From NCBI RefSeq assembly GCF_024699075.1, contig NZ_JAILQF010000340.1, forward strand, positions 1 to 41,836: a stretch of DNA of 41,836 nucleotides, written 5' to 3'. This stretch comes from Butyrivibrio sp. (GTDB lineage Bacteria > Bacillota_A > Clostridia > Lachnospirales > Lachnospiraceae). A model generated the notes under the pieces. It had not been told where the DNA came from. It worked only from the letters and a program-made list of their open reading frames with translations, and did no database searches. A program made the translations under genes and the position numbers. This document shows, one piece after another, positions 34,324-41,836 of the stretch (positions are counted from its first letter, which is position 1; the number at the start of each line of letters is the position of its first letter).

Positions 34324-34956
34324 TTGGCGGATTTAAGTCTGGATGCTCTTTCCGAGCAGTATTATGATGTACTAAAGGAACTTGGTAATATCGGAGCAGG
34401 TAATGCTACTACAGCACTTGCACAGATGCTTGGTGCTAAGGTTGATATGTCAGTTCCCAGTGTAAGACTCCTTGAATTTAAGGATGTTGGCGATTGTATG
34501 GGTGGTGCGGATCAGATCATGGCCGGCATTTATCTTCGTATGGAAGGAGATGTTGACGGTTCTATCATGTTCCTTACCGGCCAGAAAGAAGCCAGGTATC
34601 TTGCTAATAAGCTTATAATGCAGGATAAACCTGAAGATGCAGAGTTTGATGAAATGGAACTTTCTGCATTAAAAGAAATTGGTAATATCATTACCGGTTC
34701 TTATCTTAATTCTCTTGCAACAATGACTAATTTGAAGATGATCCCTTCAGTTCCATACGTTGCTGTTGATATGGCAGGAGCAATCCTTTCCGTTCCGGCA
34801 ATTGAATTCGGTCTTATGGGCGATAAACTTCTTCTGATAGAGAATCGTTTTACTGACGATGTTCAGATAAGCGGTTATTTTATTCTTTTACCTGATATTG
34901 AAGGTTATAAGAAGATTCTCGGCTCCCTTGGTATTGATGTCTCTATGTTTGACTGA
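34324..34956 (+). CDS. cheC: CheC, CheY-P phosphatase
   Basis: CheC dephosphorylates CheY-P and is stimulated by CheD. The 210-residue protein starts at TTG 34324 behind AGGAGG seven bases upstream. Both phosphatase motifs are present: D15/E19/N22 (DVLKELGNIGAGNATTAL) and S114/E118/N121 (SALKEIGNIITGSYLNSL). The FliY CheC domain carries the same motifs, so this organism has two CheY-P phosphatases and no CheZ here. It is preceded by the duplicated hairpin element, which is part of its likely 5' leader if transcribed from cheW. Confidence 0.95.
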   Translation: MADLSLDALSEQYYDVLKELGNIGAGNATTALAQMLGAKVDMSVPSVRLLEFKDVGDCMGGADQIMAGIYLRMEGDVDGSIMFLTGQKEARYLANKLIMQDKPEDAEFDEMELSALKEIGNIITGSYLNSLATMTNLKMIPSVPYVAVDMAGAILSVPAIEFGLMGDKLLLIENRFTDDVQISGYFILLPDIEGYKKILGSLGIDVSMFD

Positions 34957-35008
34957 TAAATTTTTTGTCTCGTTTGTTTTTATATTTTACAGCTGATGAG
35001 GATAATTC

Positions 35009-35494
35009 ATGTCTGAAATTATAAAAGTAGGGATGGCAGATTTAAATACCTGCAAGGCCCCGGATGGGATTACTACACTTGGTCTAGGCTCTTGTTGCGG
35101 TATAGCAATAAGAGATCCTGTAACCAAGATAGGAGGTCTTGCTCATATAATGCTCCCGGATTCTACAGAGATCAGGAATAATAATAACATTCCTAAATTT
35201 GCAGATACCGGAATTAGAGAGCTTGTAAAGCGCATGGAAGCTCTTGGCGCATCTAAAAGCAGGATGGTAGCCAAGATTGCTGGCGGCGCTACTATGTTTG
35301 CATTCCAGTCGTCAAGTCCCAGTATGCGTGTTGGCGATCGTAATGTTGAGGCTTCTCTAAAAGCTCTTAAGGAACTTAATATCAAAGTACTTTCTCAGGA
35401 TACGGGCCTTAATTTCGGACGAACTGTTATTTTTTATCCTGAGACGGGAGATTATGTTATCAAAGCTGTAGGCAAGCCGGAGAAAATCATATGA
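35009..35494 (+). CDS. cheD: CheD, chemoreceptor glutamine deamidase
   Basis: CheD deamidates receptor glutamines and binds CheC. The 161-residue protein has the CheD active site: T23, C29 (LGLGSCCGIAI) and H46 (GGLAHIMLPDS). A second Cys follows C29 directly. The glycine-rich AKIAGGATMFAF motif and LNFGRTVIFYPETG are also conserved. It overlaps the next gene by 4 bases (ATGA), so the two are translationally coupled. Confidence 0.95.
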   Translation: MSEIIKVGMADLNTCKAPDGITTLGLGSCCGIAIRDPVTKIGGLAHIMLPDSTEIRNNNNIPKFADTGIRELVKRMEALGASKSRMVAKIAGGATMFAFQSSSPSMRVGDRNVEASLKALKELNIKVLSQDTGLNFGRTVIFYPETGDYVIKAVGKPEKII

Positions 35495-36000
35495 GCGATG
35501 ATGATAACATGGAAGTTCAGGATGAAGAGAATTTAGAAAATGCTTCTGACAAGGAAGAAAACGATGTTCATCCCGAAATGTGGAAAGATCCCCGGGTTGA
35601 AAACATTGTCAGAGCCATCCGTAAAAATGAAAAAGCAAAAAATAAAAATGAGATCATAAAAGTTAATTACAAGGTTTTGATTGATCCTAAAACAAAGCTT
35701 ATTGCACCATTTGTGACTCTACTTGGAACGGCTGTCATTGCTGTTTTTACTTATTTTGACGGTATGCCGACCAGCAGATGGTTTATTGTAGTATGTACGA
35801 CTACAGTTCTTTTCCTTTTGTTTGGGTCCATTCTTCAAAATATGATAGAAAAATATGAAGAAGAGGCCGTTAAGCAGTGGATTGATAAAAGGCTTGAACA
35901 GGAACGTCTTTTGGATGAGGAGAAAGCAAGACGTGAGGCTGAAGAGCTTATTGCTCAGGCAAAAGCTGCTGCAAAGCAAGAAGAGGATTTGTTTTTCTAG
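35491..36000 (+). CDS. two-helix membrane protein of unknown function between cheD and sigD
   Basis: I do not recognise this 169-residue protein. It has an acidic N-terminal segment (~1-35), a Lys/Asn-rich patch (~45-60), two membrane helices at ~70-88 (LIAPFVTLLGTAVIAVFTYF) and ~95-114 (WFIVVCTTTVLFLLFGSIL), and a charged coiled-coil tail (~115-165) rich in Glu, Arg and Ala. Both ends are probably cytoplasmic. Its ATG overlaps the cheD stop (ATGA), so it is made with the chemotaxis proteins; B. subtilis has no gene at this point. A role at the membrane near receptors or motor is a guess. Confidence 0.8.
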   Translation: MSDDDNMEVQDEENLENASDKEENDVHPEMWKDPRVENIVRAIRKNEKAKNKNEIIKVNYKVLIDPKTKLIAPFVTLLGTAVIAVFTYFDGMPTSRWFIVVCTTTVLFLLFGSILQNMIEKYEEEAVKQWIDKRLEQERLLDEEKARREAEELIAQAKAAAKQEEDLFF

Positions 36001-36078
36001 TATATTTTCTATAGAAATATTTCTTTTTACATATATAATCGAGTGCTTTAAATACTAGAACATGGGGGTAAGCTCTAC

Positions 36079-36849
36079 ATGGATGAAGCAGCAAGAATCA
36101 AGTTATGGAAAGAATATGAAAACTCTAAACTTCCCGAGATAAGAGAAAAACTGATACTGGAATACGCTCCGCTTGTAAAGCTTGTTGCAGGCAGACTTTC
36201 TATGTATCTGGGTTTTAATGTCGAATATGACGACCTTGTTGGATATGGCATCTTCGGTCTTATTGATGCGATAGACAAGTTCGATACACTTAAGGATGTC
36301 AAATTTGAGACCTATGCATCACTTCGTATACGTGGCGCCATCCTTGACCAGATAAGGAAGATGGACTGGATTCCGCGTACTATTCGTGATCGCCAGAAGA
36401 AGATCGATATTGCGATCAAGGAAGTCGAGGCTGAAAGTGGTCATGTTGCCACAGATGCCGAGATCGCGAAGAAGATGAATATCTCCGAGGAAGAGTATCT
36501 TAACTGGCAGAGCCAGATGAAGGTTACGGGTGTCATCTCTTTAAATGAGTTTATGGAGCAGGGATCTGATGTGCCGGAAGACCGAAATCATGGTGCCAGA
36601 TTTGAAAAGCCTGAAGAGGTTATAGAGAAGGCTGAGCTTAAGAAGATGCTTGGAGAAGCCCTTGAACTTCTTACAGAAAAAGAGCGCAAGGTAATACTTT
36701 TGTATTACTATGAGGAGCTTACCTTAAAAGAAATCAGTAATATCTTAGAGGTTTCGGAATCACGTGTATCCCAGCTTCATACAAGAGCGCTCCAAAAGAT
36801 GCGCGGTAAGATGGGCAAATACATGGGTATTCTCACAGACAGAGTATAG
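36079..36849 (+). CDS. sigD: SigD/FliA/WhiG family motility sigma factor (sigma-28)
   Basis: This sigma factor directs transcription of late motility genes such as flagellin. The 256-residue protein has region 2 (~20-100) with YDDLVGYGIFGLIDAIDKFD and FETYASLRIRGAILDQIRK. It has region 3 (AESGHVATDAEIAKKMNI) and region 4 (~185-250) with LTEKERKVILLYYYEELTLK and a helix-turn-helix LKEISNILEVSESRVSQLHT. This is the WhiG/FliA pattern. A GGGGGT site precedes the ATG. No flgM anti-sigma gene is seen. Confidence 0.96.
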   Translation: MDEAARIKLWKEYENSKLPEIREKLILEYAPLVKLVAGRLSMYLGFNVEYDDLVGYGIFGLIDAIDKFDTLKDVKFETYASLRIRGAILDQIRKMDWIPRTIRDRQKKIDIAIKEVEAESGHVATDAEIAKKMNISEEEYLNWQSQMKVTGVISLNEFMEQGSDVPEDRNHGARFEKPEEVIEKAELKKMLGEALELLTEKERKVILLYYYEELTLKEISNILEVSESRVSQLHTRALQKMRGKMGKYMGILTDRV

Positions 36850-36902
36850 ATACCTATTCATGTTACAGTCAGAGCATAAATACGGGTAATGATGGAGCGA
36901 AA

Positions 36903-38507
36903 ATGAACGGATATTTTCAGCTTGTTATTGGAAAAGCCGGAACAGCTGTTAAGGTATTTGAAGCTACAGATGGAGATCCTGATATCACCACCGGCGAAAT
37001 AACTGAATATCTTGATAGGAACAGAATCGGCTATGACATTATTGCTGTTAATGAAGCAGTGAAAAAGATGGGCGGTGAGCCTGTCTATTTCACTCAGAAC
37101 AAGGCTAATCCTGTAAGGGAACAGTATTTAATGACTATAGCTGATGATCAGATGTCCGTATCGCTTCGTTTTTTTCCTCCTTCTGAGAACATCGCTGGCG
37201 GAGAAAACGGTCAGCTTACTGATTCCAAGGAAGTTGTAGGAGACCTGGTGCTTAAAAAGATCAGGTTTGGCGTTGACAAGGATATTATTGATAGTTTTTT
37301 TGCCAAAAGAGAATATTGTAAAGACATCGTAATTGCCAGGGGAAAGCTTCCAAGAGATGGCAGCGATGCTGTTATAGATTATAAATTCGGAGTCAGCAAA
37401 AGACCTCATCCTACTCTTAATGCTGACGGGTCAGTTGATTATCATAACCTGAATATCATAAATCACTGCACAGAGGGAGACCTTCTTGCTGTACTTACAC
37501 CTGCTGATATGGGTGATTATGGAACAAGTGTTTATGGCAATCAGGTTAAACCGAAGGCTGTAAAGGTTAAGAGCCTTCATTATGGCAAAAATGTAAAGAT
37601 TTCTGAAGATAAGCTTACGCTTACTGCCGAAACATCAGGGCATGTGTCTCTTCAGGAAGGTAAGGTTGTTGTATCCAATGTTTTGAATCTTAAGAATATT
37701 GACGTTGCTACAGGTAATATTGATTATGAAGGAAGTATTGCTGTGGCCGGTAATATAGCTTCCGGATTTAGTGCAAAAGCCGGAGGAAATATAGAGGTTA
37801 AAGGCACTATTGAAGGTGCGGTGCTTGAAGCAGGCGCTGACATAATCATGGAAAGAGGTGTTAACGGAGCTGGCGGAGGTCTTATAAAAGCCGGCGGTAA
37901 TATAGTCACCAAATTCATAGAAAATGCTCAGGTTGTTGCCGGAGGAAGCGTTAATGCTGAATCTATCCTGCATTCTAATGTGCAGGCGGGTACGGAAGTT
38001 AATGTTACAGGTAATAAGGGCTTTATAGTTGGCGGGCACGTTGTTGCGGGCGAGAAAGTATGCGTTATTACTATTGGCGGTGAAATGGGAACCACCACAA
38101 GAGTTGACGTTGGAGTTGATCCCACGCTTAAAGCAAGGATCCGCGACCTTATGAAGAGCATTGGCGAAGCCAATAAGAGTCTTCAGCAGATAAAGCCTAC
38201 AGTTGAGGGAATTGTCAAAAAGCTTAAGGCAGGCATTCAGCTTTCAGCAGATCAGGCAGCCTATGCCAAGAAGCTTATGGCTATGAAAGCTCAGCTGGAA
38301 AATGATATTAATGATAAATCAGAAAATCTGATGGAACTTCAGGATAAATTATCTGATACGCATGATGCATATGTAAGTGTTAATGGCATATGCAATGCAG
38401 GAACTGTTATTACAATTGGGGAATTGTCAATGACAGTAAGTAAACCGGTCAAATTTAGTAAATTTATAGAAAAAGAGGGAGACGTAAGGGTCGCTCCTTT
38501 GGACTGA
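36903..38507 (+). CDS. FapA-domain (DUF342) polymer-like protein
   Basis: The 534-residue protein has an N-terminal alpha/beta domain (~1-180) and a middle glycine-rich region (~235-400) of short repeats such as GNIDYEGSIAVAGNI and AGGNIEVKGTIEGA, typical of the FapA right-handed beta-solenoid. A helical segment (~405-480) and a small beta tail follow. FapA/DUF342 proteins often sit next to sigD in clostridial motility operons, but their role is not established; a scaffold or filament function is inferred from the fold. No signal peptide is seen. Confidence 0.85.
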   Translation: MNGYFQLVIGKAGTAVKVFEATDGDPDITTGEITEYLDRNRIGYDIIAVNEAVKKMGGEPVYFTQNKANPVREQYLMTIADDQMSVSLRFFPPSENIAGGENGQLTDSKEVVGDLVLKKIRFGVDKDIIDSFFAKREYCKDIVIARGKLPRDGSDAVIDYKFGVSKRPHPTLNADGSVDYHNLNIINHCTEGDLLAVLTPADMGDYGTSVYGNQVKPKAVKVKSLHYGKNVKISEDKLTLTAETSGHVSLQEGKVVVSNVLNLKNIDVATGNIDYEGSIAVAGNIASGFSAKAGGNIEVKGTIEGAVLEAGADIIMERGVNGAGGGLIKAGGNIVTKFIENAQVVAGGSVNAESILHSNVQAGTEVNVTGNKGFIVGGHVVAGEKVCVITIGGEMGTTTRVDVGVDPTLKARIRDLMKSIGEANKSLQQIKPTVEGIVKKLKAGIQLSADQAAYAKKLMAMKAQLENDINDKSENLMELQDKLSDTHDAYVSVNGICNAGTVITIGELSMTVSKPVKFSKFIEKEGDVRVAPLD

Positions 38508-38588
38508 TAAGTATTTATCTGCATCATGGATTTATTAACGACTTGGGTTATGCCTTTGTGTATCCATAAACAAAGGTAAGGAGGACTG

Positions 38589-39749
38589 ATGGGAATAGGT
38601 GTTGTTATATTACTCATTTTTGGTGTAGTTGCAATAGTTCTGGGCTTTGTCCTGCCGGTTGGCAAAGACCTTGAGAAAGATGACAAAAAAGCTATGGAAT
38701 CGGCCGTTTCGCAGGCTGTCCACAAATCTATCGAGAAATCTCACGATAAAATTCAGCAGGAAATTGATGATAAGATCGAGGAATCTCTTTTGAAAACAGA
38801 AAGAGGGCTTGATCGTATTACTAATGAAAAAATGAGTGCCATAAGTGAGTATGCTGATACTGTCATGAATGATATCCATAAAAATCATGATGAAGTAATG
38901 TTCATGTATGACATGCTCAATGATAAGCACAAAAATCTTACGTCTACAGTATCTGAGGCTGCCAAAACAGAAGCACAGGCAAGACAGACTGTTATTGACG
39001 CAGAACTTACTGCTAAGCAGGCAAGAGAAGCTGCTACCAAAGTCAGCATGATGGCTCATGGTATAAATCCCGGTTCTGCCAATATGGCTCCGCCGGATTC
39101 TAACTCTCCGGCAGGTTTTTATGATGCAGCTACACCTCCTGTTTCATTTCATAATGCAGCAGCATCAAACTTTTTTGAAAATCTCGGAATTGATGGTTAT
39201 GAGCTTGACGGTACGGTTAGCGGTATCCAGCAGGCCAAGGCAGCTACTGATAAAAACAACAAAAAGGGCCAGAACTCAGTATTTGGAGATATAAGAGCCG
39301 GTAAATCAGCTCCCGGAGCTGATCAGAATATATTCGGAGATTTAGACAGCCGCGAATCCGAATTTGCGCCCCTTGGAGCAGCTGAACATCTGTCAAGTGA
39401 AGACCTTGATCAGCAGTTTGCAAGAGTATTTGGAAGCACAGACAATAATGAAGAGGATTACAGCGCTCTTACAGATGAAATGGAGGCTGTACGTGCTATT
39501 GCAGCTGCAGCATCTAATTCTGTATCCGATTCAGCTTCTGATAAGGTGATTCCTATCGCTGATGCTCAGAGATCTGTAAGAGAAGAAGAAAGTTCAAATG
39601 ATCAGACGCGCCAGAACAATAAGATAATGGAGATGCATGAATCCGGTAAATCCAATATTGCGATTGCAAGAGAGCTTGGTCTTGGCGTAGGAGAGGTTGG
39701 ACTTGTAATAGAACTTTCCCAGAAGAACCGTAGAAAAAGACAGATCTGA
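38589..39749 (+). CDS. SwrB-like membrane protein with C-terminal HTH-like motif
   Basis: The 386-residue protein has an N-terminal membrane helix (~2-21), a coiled coil (~30-150), a long low-complexity region (~160-330), and a C-terminal helical motif (~343-380) with MHESGKSNIAIARELGLGVG followed by EVGLVIELS. The anchor, coiled coil and C-terminal motif, together with its place after sigD and before rpsB, recall SwrB, which promotes flagellar export activation in B. subtilis. It is more than twice SwrB's length. This is an architecture-and-position call, not proven homology. AAGGAGG precedes the ATG. Confidence 0.65.
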   Translation: MGIGVVILLIFGVVAIVLGFVLPVGKDLEKDDKKAMESAVSQAVHKSIEKSHDKIQQEIDDKIEESLLKTERGLDRITNEKMSAISEYADTVMNDIHKNHDEVMFMYDMLNDKHKNLTSTVSEAAKTEAQARQTVIDAELTAKQAREAATKVSMMAHGINPGSANMAPPDSNSPAGFYDAATPPVSFHNAAASNFFENLGIDGYELDGTVSGIQQAKAATDKNNKKGQNSVFGDIRAGKSAPGADQNIFGDLDSRESEFAPLGAAEHLSSEDLDQQFARVFGSTDNNEEDYSALTDEMEAVRAIAAAASNSVSDSASDKVIPIADAQRSVREEESSNDQTRQNNKIMEMHESGKSNIAIARELGLGVGEVGLVIELSQKNRRKRQI

Positions 39750-39825
39750 TCTTACAGACATTTAAAGTTTATGACCTTAGCCTTTTTTATCCAGAAAGAT
39801 ATGTAGAAGGCGTGAAAGGGGGAGC

Positions 39826-40659
39826 ATGAAACTAAAATTATATTTGCGAGGACTTGGCGTAGGATTACTTATAGGAGCTATTGCGCTTCTTATATTCGGA
39901 GGCGTTGATGTTGGAAGCAAGTCTGATTCTGCTTCAGACAGCTCAGCTGTCGGACTTATAACGCCTGTGGAGGAAACTGATGAAAGTGAAGAAAACGAAG
40001 TCACGTTATATGCTACTGCGTACCCTTTGGAAGATGTTTCCACTTCGGAGGAGAGCAGCGAAGTATCTGACGAAGGAGAAGAAGCACTTACGACGATCGA
40101 CGAAGAACTCACTTCGACAAGTGACAGCATTTCGGAAACAGATGACGAAACTCAGGAAGCGATATCACAGGTACTTGCAAAAACCAGTGATGCGCAGAGT
40201 GGGTCAAAGCAAAGTCAGGATGCCTCAACAAATGAGAGCACCGAGATCGAAGTCGAAGATGGTGAAGCATTTGTAGTATCTGATGATGCTGATACAACAG
40301 ATACATCCAAAACAAGTACATCCAAATCAAGTACATCTGGTACAGATACAAATTCTGAATCTGAAAGTACGAATGCCAATACTGATACGGATACAGCTTC
40401 TGATGAGTCAGATACAGAAGATACAACTGAAACAACTACAACAACCACAGGCAATTCTGTTGTGGTACAGATACCCGGAGGAAGCGATTCAGCTACTGTC
40501 TGCAAGGTTTTACAAAATGCAGGGGCTATAGAAAGTGCATCCGATTTTGATGCTTATCTTGTATCAAGAGGCATAGACCGTTATATAAGATCCGGAACCT
40601 ACTATATAACAGCAGGTTCTACATATGAGGAAATTGCAAAGCTCATCACCGGAAGGTGA
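39826..40659 (+). CDS. MltG/YceG-like membrane protein lacking a catalytic domain
   Basis: The 277-residue protein has an N-terminal membrane helix (~10-27) and a very long Ser/Thr/Asp/Glu-rich stretch (~35-205). A C-terminal ~65-residue domain (VVVQIPGGSDSATVCKVLQN, then ASDFDAYLVSRGIDRYIRSG and TYYITAGSTYEEIAKLITG) resembles the LysM-like subdomain of endolytic transglycosylase MltG. The catalytic part of MltG is absent and the gene ends normally, so it is more likely a wall-binding protein than an enzyme. Its final codons and stop form the 5' arm and loop of a terminator. Role in motility is unknown. Confidence 0.75.
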   Translation: MKLKLYLRGLGVGLLIGAIALLIFGGVDVGSKSDSASDSSAVGLITPVEETDESEENEVTLYATAYPLEDVSTSEESSEVSDEGEEALTTIDEELTSTSDSISETDDETQEAISQVLAKTSDAQSGSKQSQDASTNESTEIEVEDGEAFVVSDDADTTDTSKTSTSKSSTSGTDTNSESESTNANTDTDTASDESDTEDTTETTTTTTGNSVVVQIPGGSDSATVCKVLQNAGAIESASDFDAYLVSRGIDRYIRSGTYYITAGSTYEEIAKLITGR

Positions 40660-40669
40660 TGGGCTTTTT
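40640..40669 (+). terminator. rho-independent terminator ending the fla/che cluster
   Basis: AGCTCATCACC (40640-40650) pairs with GGTGATGGGCT (40655-40665), one G-U pair, around a GGAA tetraloop, followed by TTTTT. The hairpin lies across the last codons and stop (40657-40659) of the upstream gene. Confidence 0.85.
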
Positions 40670-40727
40670 CTGGCGCGCCTTTTGCGCACGTTTCTATTGT
40701 ATTTACTGGGATTTTCTTAAAAAAACC

Positions 40728-40756
40728 TTGCATACACATTATCTTTGTGTTATTCT
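40728..40756 (+). promoter_or_regulatory. sigma-A promoter for rpsB-tsf
   Basis: TTGCAT (40728-40733) and TATTCT (40751-40756) are separated by exactly 17 bases, after an A-rich tract. It is placed between the cluster terminator and rpsB, as expected for a strong ribosomal promoter. Confidence 0.65.
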
Positions 40757-40946
40757 AGTAGGGCTGTGGAAATTCTATGGGATATTTATGCCTGCAGATA
40801 TTTCTGCAAATACAAATCAATCACGTATATCTGTTCTTTTTTCGGGTGCTGCATTGCAGTTGGAAATTGATCTCGCCGGGGTGCTAACGCCGCCTTGGAT
40901 TTATGAGTAAGGATATACGGAAGAATAACCAAATGGAGGTAATATC
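40757..40946 (+). promoter_or_regulatory. long 5' leader of rpsB, possibly structured
   Basis: About 180 bases separate the promoter from the rpsB start. A TGCAGA/TCTGCA stem lies near 40791-40806, and GC-rich sequence near 40876-40894 (CCGGGGTGCTAACGCCGCC) could pair. Ribosomal protein leaders often bind their product for feedback control, but I cannot match this one to a known class. Confidence 0.35.
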
Positions 40947-41681
40947 ATGAGCGTTGTTACAATGAAACAGTTACTTGAAGCAGGTGTACACTTCGGACAC
41001 CAGACAAGAAGATGGAACCCTAAAATGGCTCCTTACATCTTCACAGAGAGAAATAATATCCACATTATCGATCTTCAGAAGTCAGTTGGTAAGGTTGATG
41101 AAGCTTACAAGGCTATCTTCGAGATCGCTGAGCAGGGTGGTACAGTTCTTTTCGTAGGAACTAAGAAGCAGGCTCAGGATGCTGTTAAGGAAGAAGCTCT
41201 TCGTTGCGGTATGTACTATGTTAACGAGAGATGGCTTGGCGGTATGCTTACAAACTTCACAACAATCCAGTCAAGAATCCAGCGCATGAAAGATATCGAA
41301 AGAATGCAGGCTGATGGAACATTCGAACTTCTTCCTAAGAAGGAAGTTGCTGGTCTTAAGAAGGAACTTGATAAGCTTCAGAGAAATATCGGCGGTATCC
41401 GCGATATGAAGAGAATTCCTGATGCTATCTTCGTAGTAGATCCTAAGAAGGAACACATCTGTATCCAGGAAGCTCACGCACTTGGAATCACACTTGTTGG
41501 TATCTGTGATACAAACTGCGATCCTGAAGAGCTTGATTACATCATCCCTGGTAACGATGATGCTATCCGTGCAGTTAAACTTCTTGTTGGTAAGATGGCA
41601 GATGCTGTTATCGAAGCTAACCAGGGTGCTGAGAACGAAGTTGAGGCAGCTGAGGAAGTTTCTGAGCAGGACGCTGAATAA
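40947..41681 (+). CDS. rpsB: 30S ribosomal protein S2
   Basis: S2 is a late-assembling protein of the small subunit. The 244-residue protein shows the S2 signature [20 protein letters not shown] at the start, [28 protein letters not shown] and [14 protein letters not shown]. The C-terminus has the acidic tail usual in Firmicutes. Codon use is strongly biased (AAG, CTT, GTT, ATC), as for a highly expressed gene, unlike the flagellar genes. AAATGGAGG precedes the ATG; tsf follows after 33 bases. Confidence 0.98.
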   Translation: MSVVTMKQLLEAGVHFGHQTRRWNPKMAPYIFTERNNIHIIDLQKSVGKVDEAYKAIFEIAEQGGTVLFVGTKKQAQDAVKEEALRCGMYYVNERWLGGMLTNFTTIQSRIQRMKDIERMQADGTFELLPKKEVAGLKKELDKLQRNIGGIRDMKRIPDAIFVVDPKKEHICIQEAHALGITLVGICDTNCDPEELDYIIPGNDDAIRAVKLLVGKMADAVIEANQGAENEVEAAEEVSEQDAE

Positions 41682-41714
41682 TATTTCATTATCTGAGAGA
41701 AGGAGAATAAAACA

Positions 41715-41836
41715 ATGGCAGCTATTACAGCAGCAATGGTAAAAGAATTACGTGAATCAACAGGCGCAGGAATGATGGAGTGCAAAAAGGCTCTTTCTGC
41801 TTCTGATGGAGATATGGATGCAGCAGTTGAATTCCT
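41715..41836 (+). CDS. tsf: elongation factor Ts (3' end missing)
   Basis: Only the first 40 codons are in the window. They read [20 protein letters not shown] and [19 protein letters not shown] after the start Met, the N-terminal UBA-like domain of EF-Ts, which recycles EF-Tu by nucleotide exchange. The ATG follows AGAAGGAGAA, and the gene is paired with rpsB as in nearly all bacteria. The frame is open to the window end. Confidence 0.95.
   Translation, partial: MAAITAAMVKELRESTGAGMMECKKALSASDGDMDAAVEF

Noticed and set aside
40656..40910. 84-codon + strand ORF before rpsB
   Set aside because: It begins inside the terminator hairpin, has no ribosome site, is rich in Cys/Trp/Phe and spans the rpsB promoter; best seen as a chance frame.

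Overview
The window is one almost uninterrupted flagellar and chemotaxis (fla/che) gene cluster, all on the + strand. It is flanked on the left by the 3' end of codY and on the right by rpsB and the first 40 codons of tsf. The order codY - flgB...sigD - (swrB-like) - rpsB - tsf matches the Bacillus subtilis fla/che locus. CodY, the SpoA-type FliY switch protein, CheC/CheD, FlhF/FlhG and moderate-to-low GC DNA point to a motile Gram-positive Firmicute. Details such as motA-motB-fliL inside the operon, a PilZ gene after flhG, a FapA-domain gene after sigD and an MltG-like lipid-anchorless protein suggest a Clostridia/Lachnospiraceae type genome (for example Butyrivibrio or Roseburia relatives). 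The taxon is inferred, not proven.

Layout. 1-516: codY, 5' end missing. 517-1042: spacer with a 55-bp tandem repeat, a terminator-like hairpin, a good sigma-A promoter and a candidate CodY box. 1043-8485: rod, export gate base and MS/C-ring genes flgB, flgC, fliE, fliF, fliG, fliH, fliI, fliJ. 8565-9485: a MotE/YlxF-like membrane protein followed by a strong terminator. 9684-15679: hook building, with fliK, flgD, a conserved flagellar-operon protein and a giant flgE. 16043-18382: stator genes motA, motB and fliL behind their own candidate promoter. 18410-21069: switch and signal genes fliM, fliY and cheY, with a candidate sigma-D promoter before cheY. 21071-27038: export gate genes fliO, fliP, fliQ, fliR, flhB, flhA. 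27116-30202: flhF, flhG and a PilZ protein. 30285-35494: cheB, cheA, cheW, cheC, cheD. 35491-40659: an unrecognised membrane protein, sigD, a FapA-domain protein, a SwrB-like protein and an MltG-like protein ending in a terminator. 40728-41836: promoter and leader for rpsB-tsf.

How it works together. The early genes make the export apparatus and hook-basal body. FliK and FlgD control and cap the hook built from FlgE. MotA/MotB drive rotation and FliM/FliG/FliY switch it in response to phosphorylated CheY. CheA/CheW/CheB/CheC/CheD form the receptor pathway. FlhF/FlhG set flagellar position or number, the PilZ protein probably couples c-di-GMP to motility, and SigD directs late genes outside the window. 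No cheR, cheV, cheZ, flgM, flagellin or hook-associated genes are present here.

Most notable: (a) in the cheW-cheC spacer, a 57-bp structured element occurs twice and six of its seven differences form three compensated base pairs; (b) FlgE is about twice normal size because of six degenerate repeats; (c) several spacers carry unrelated tandem repeats, one of which begins inside the fliE stop region; (d) a candidate sigma-D promoter overlaps the fliY stop codon; (e) a candidate CodY operator sits at the head of the operon next to codY itself.
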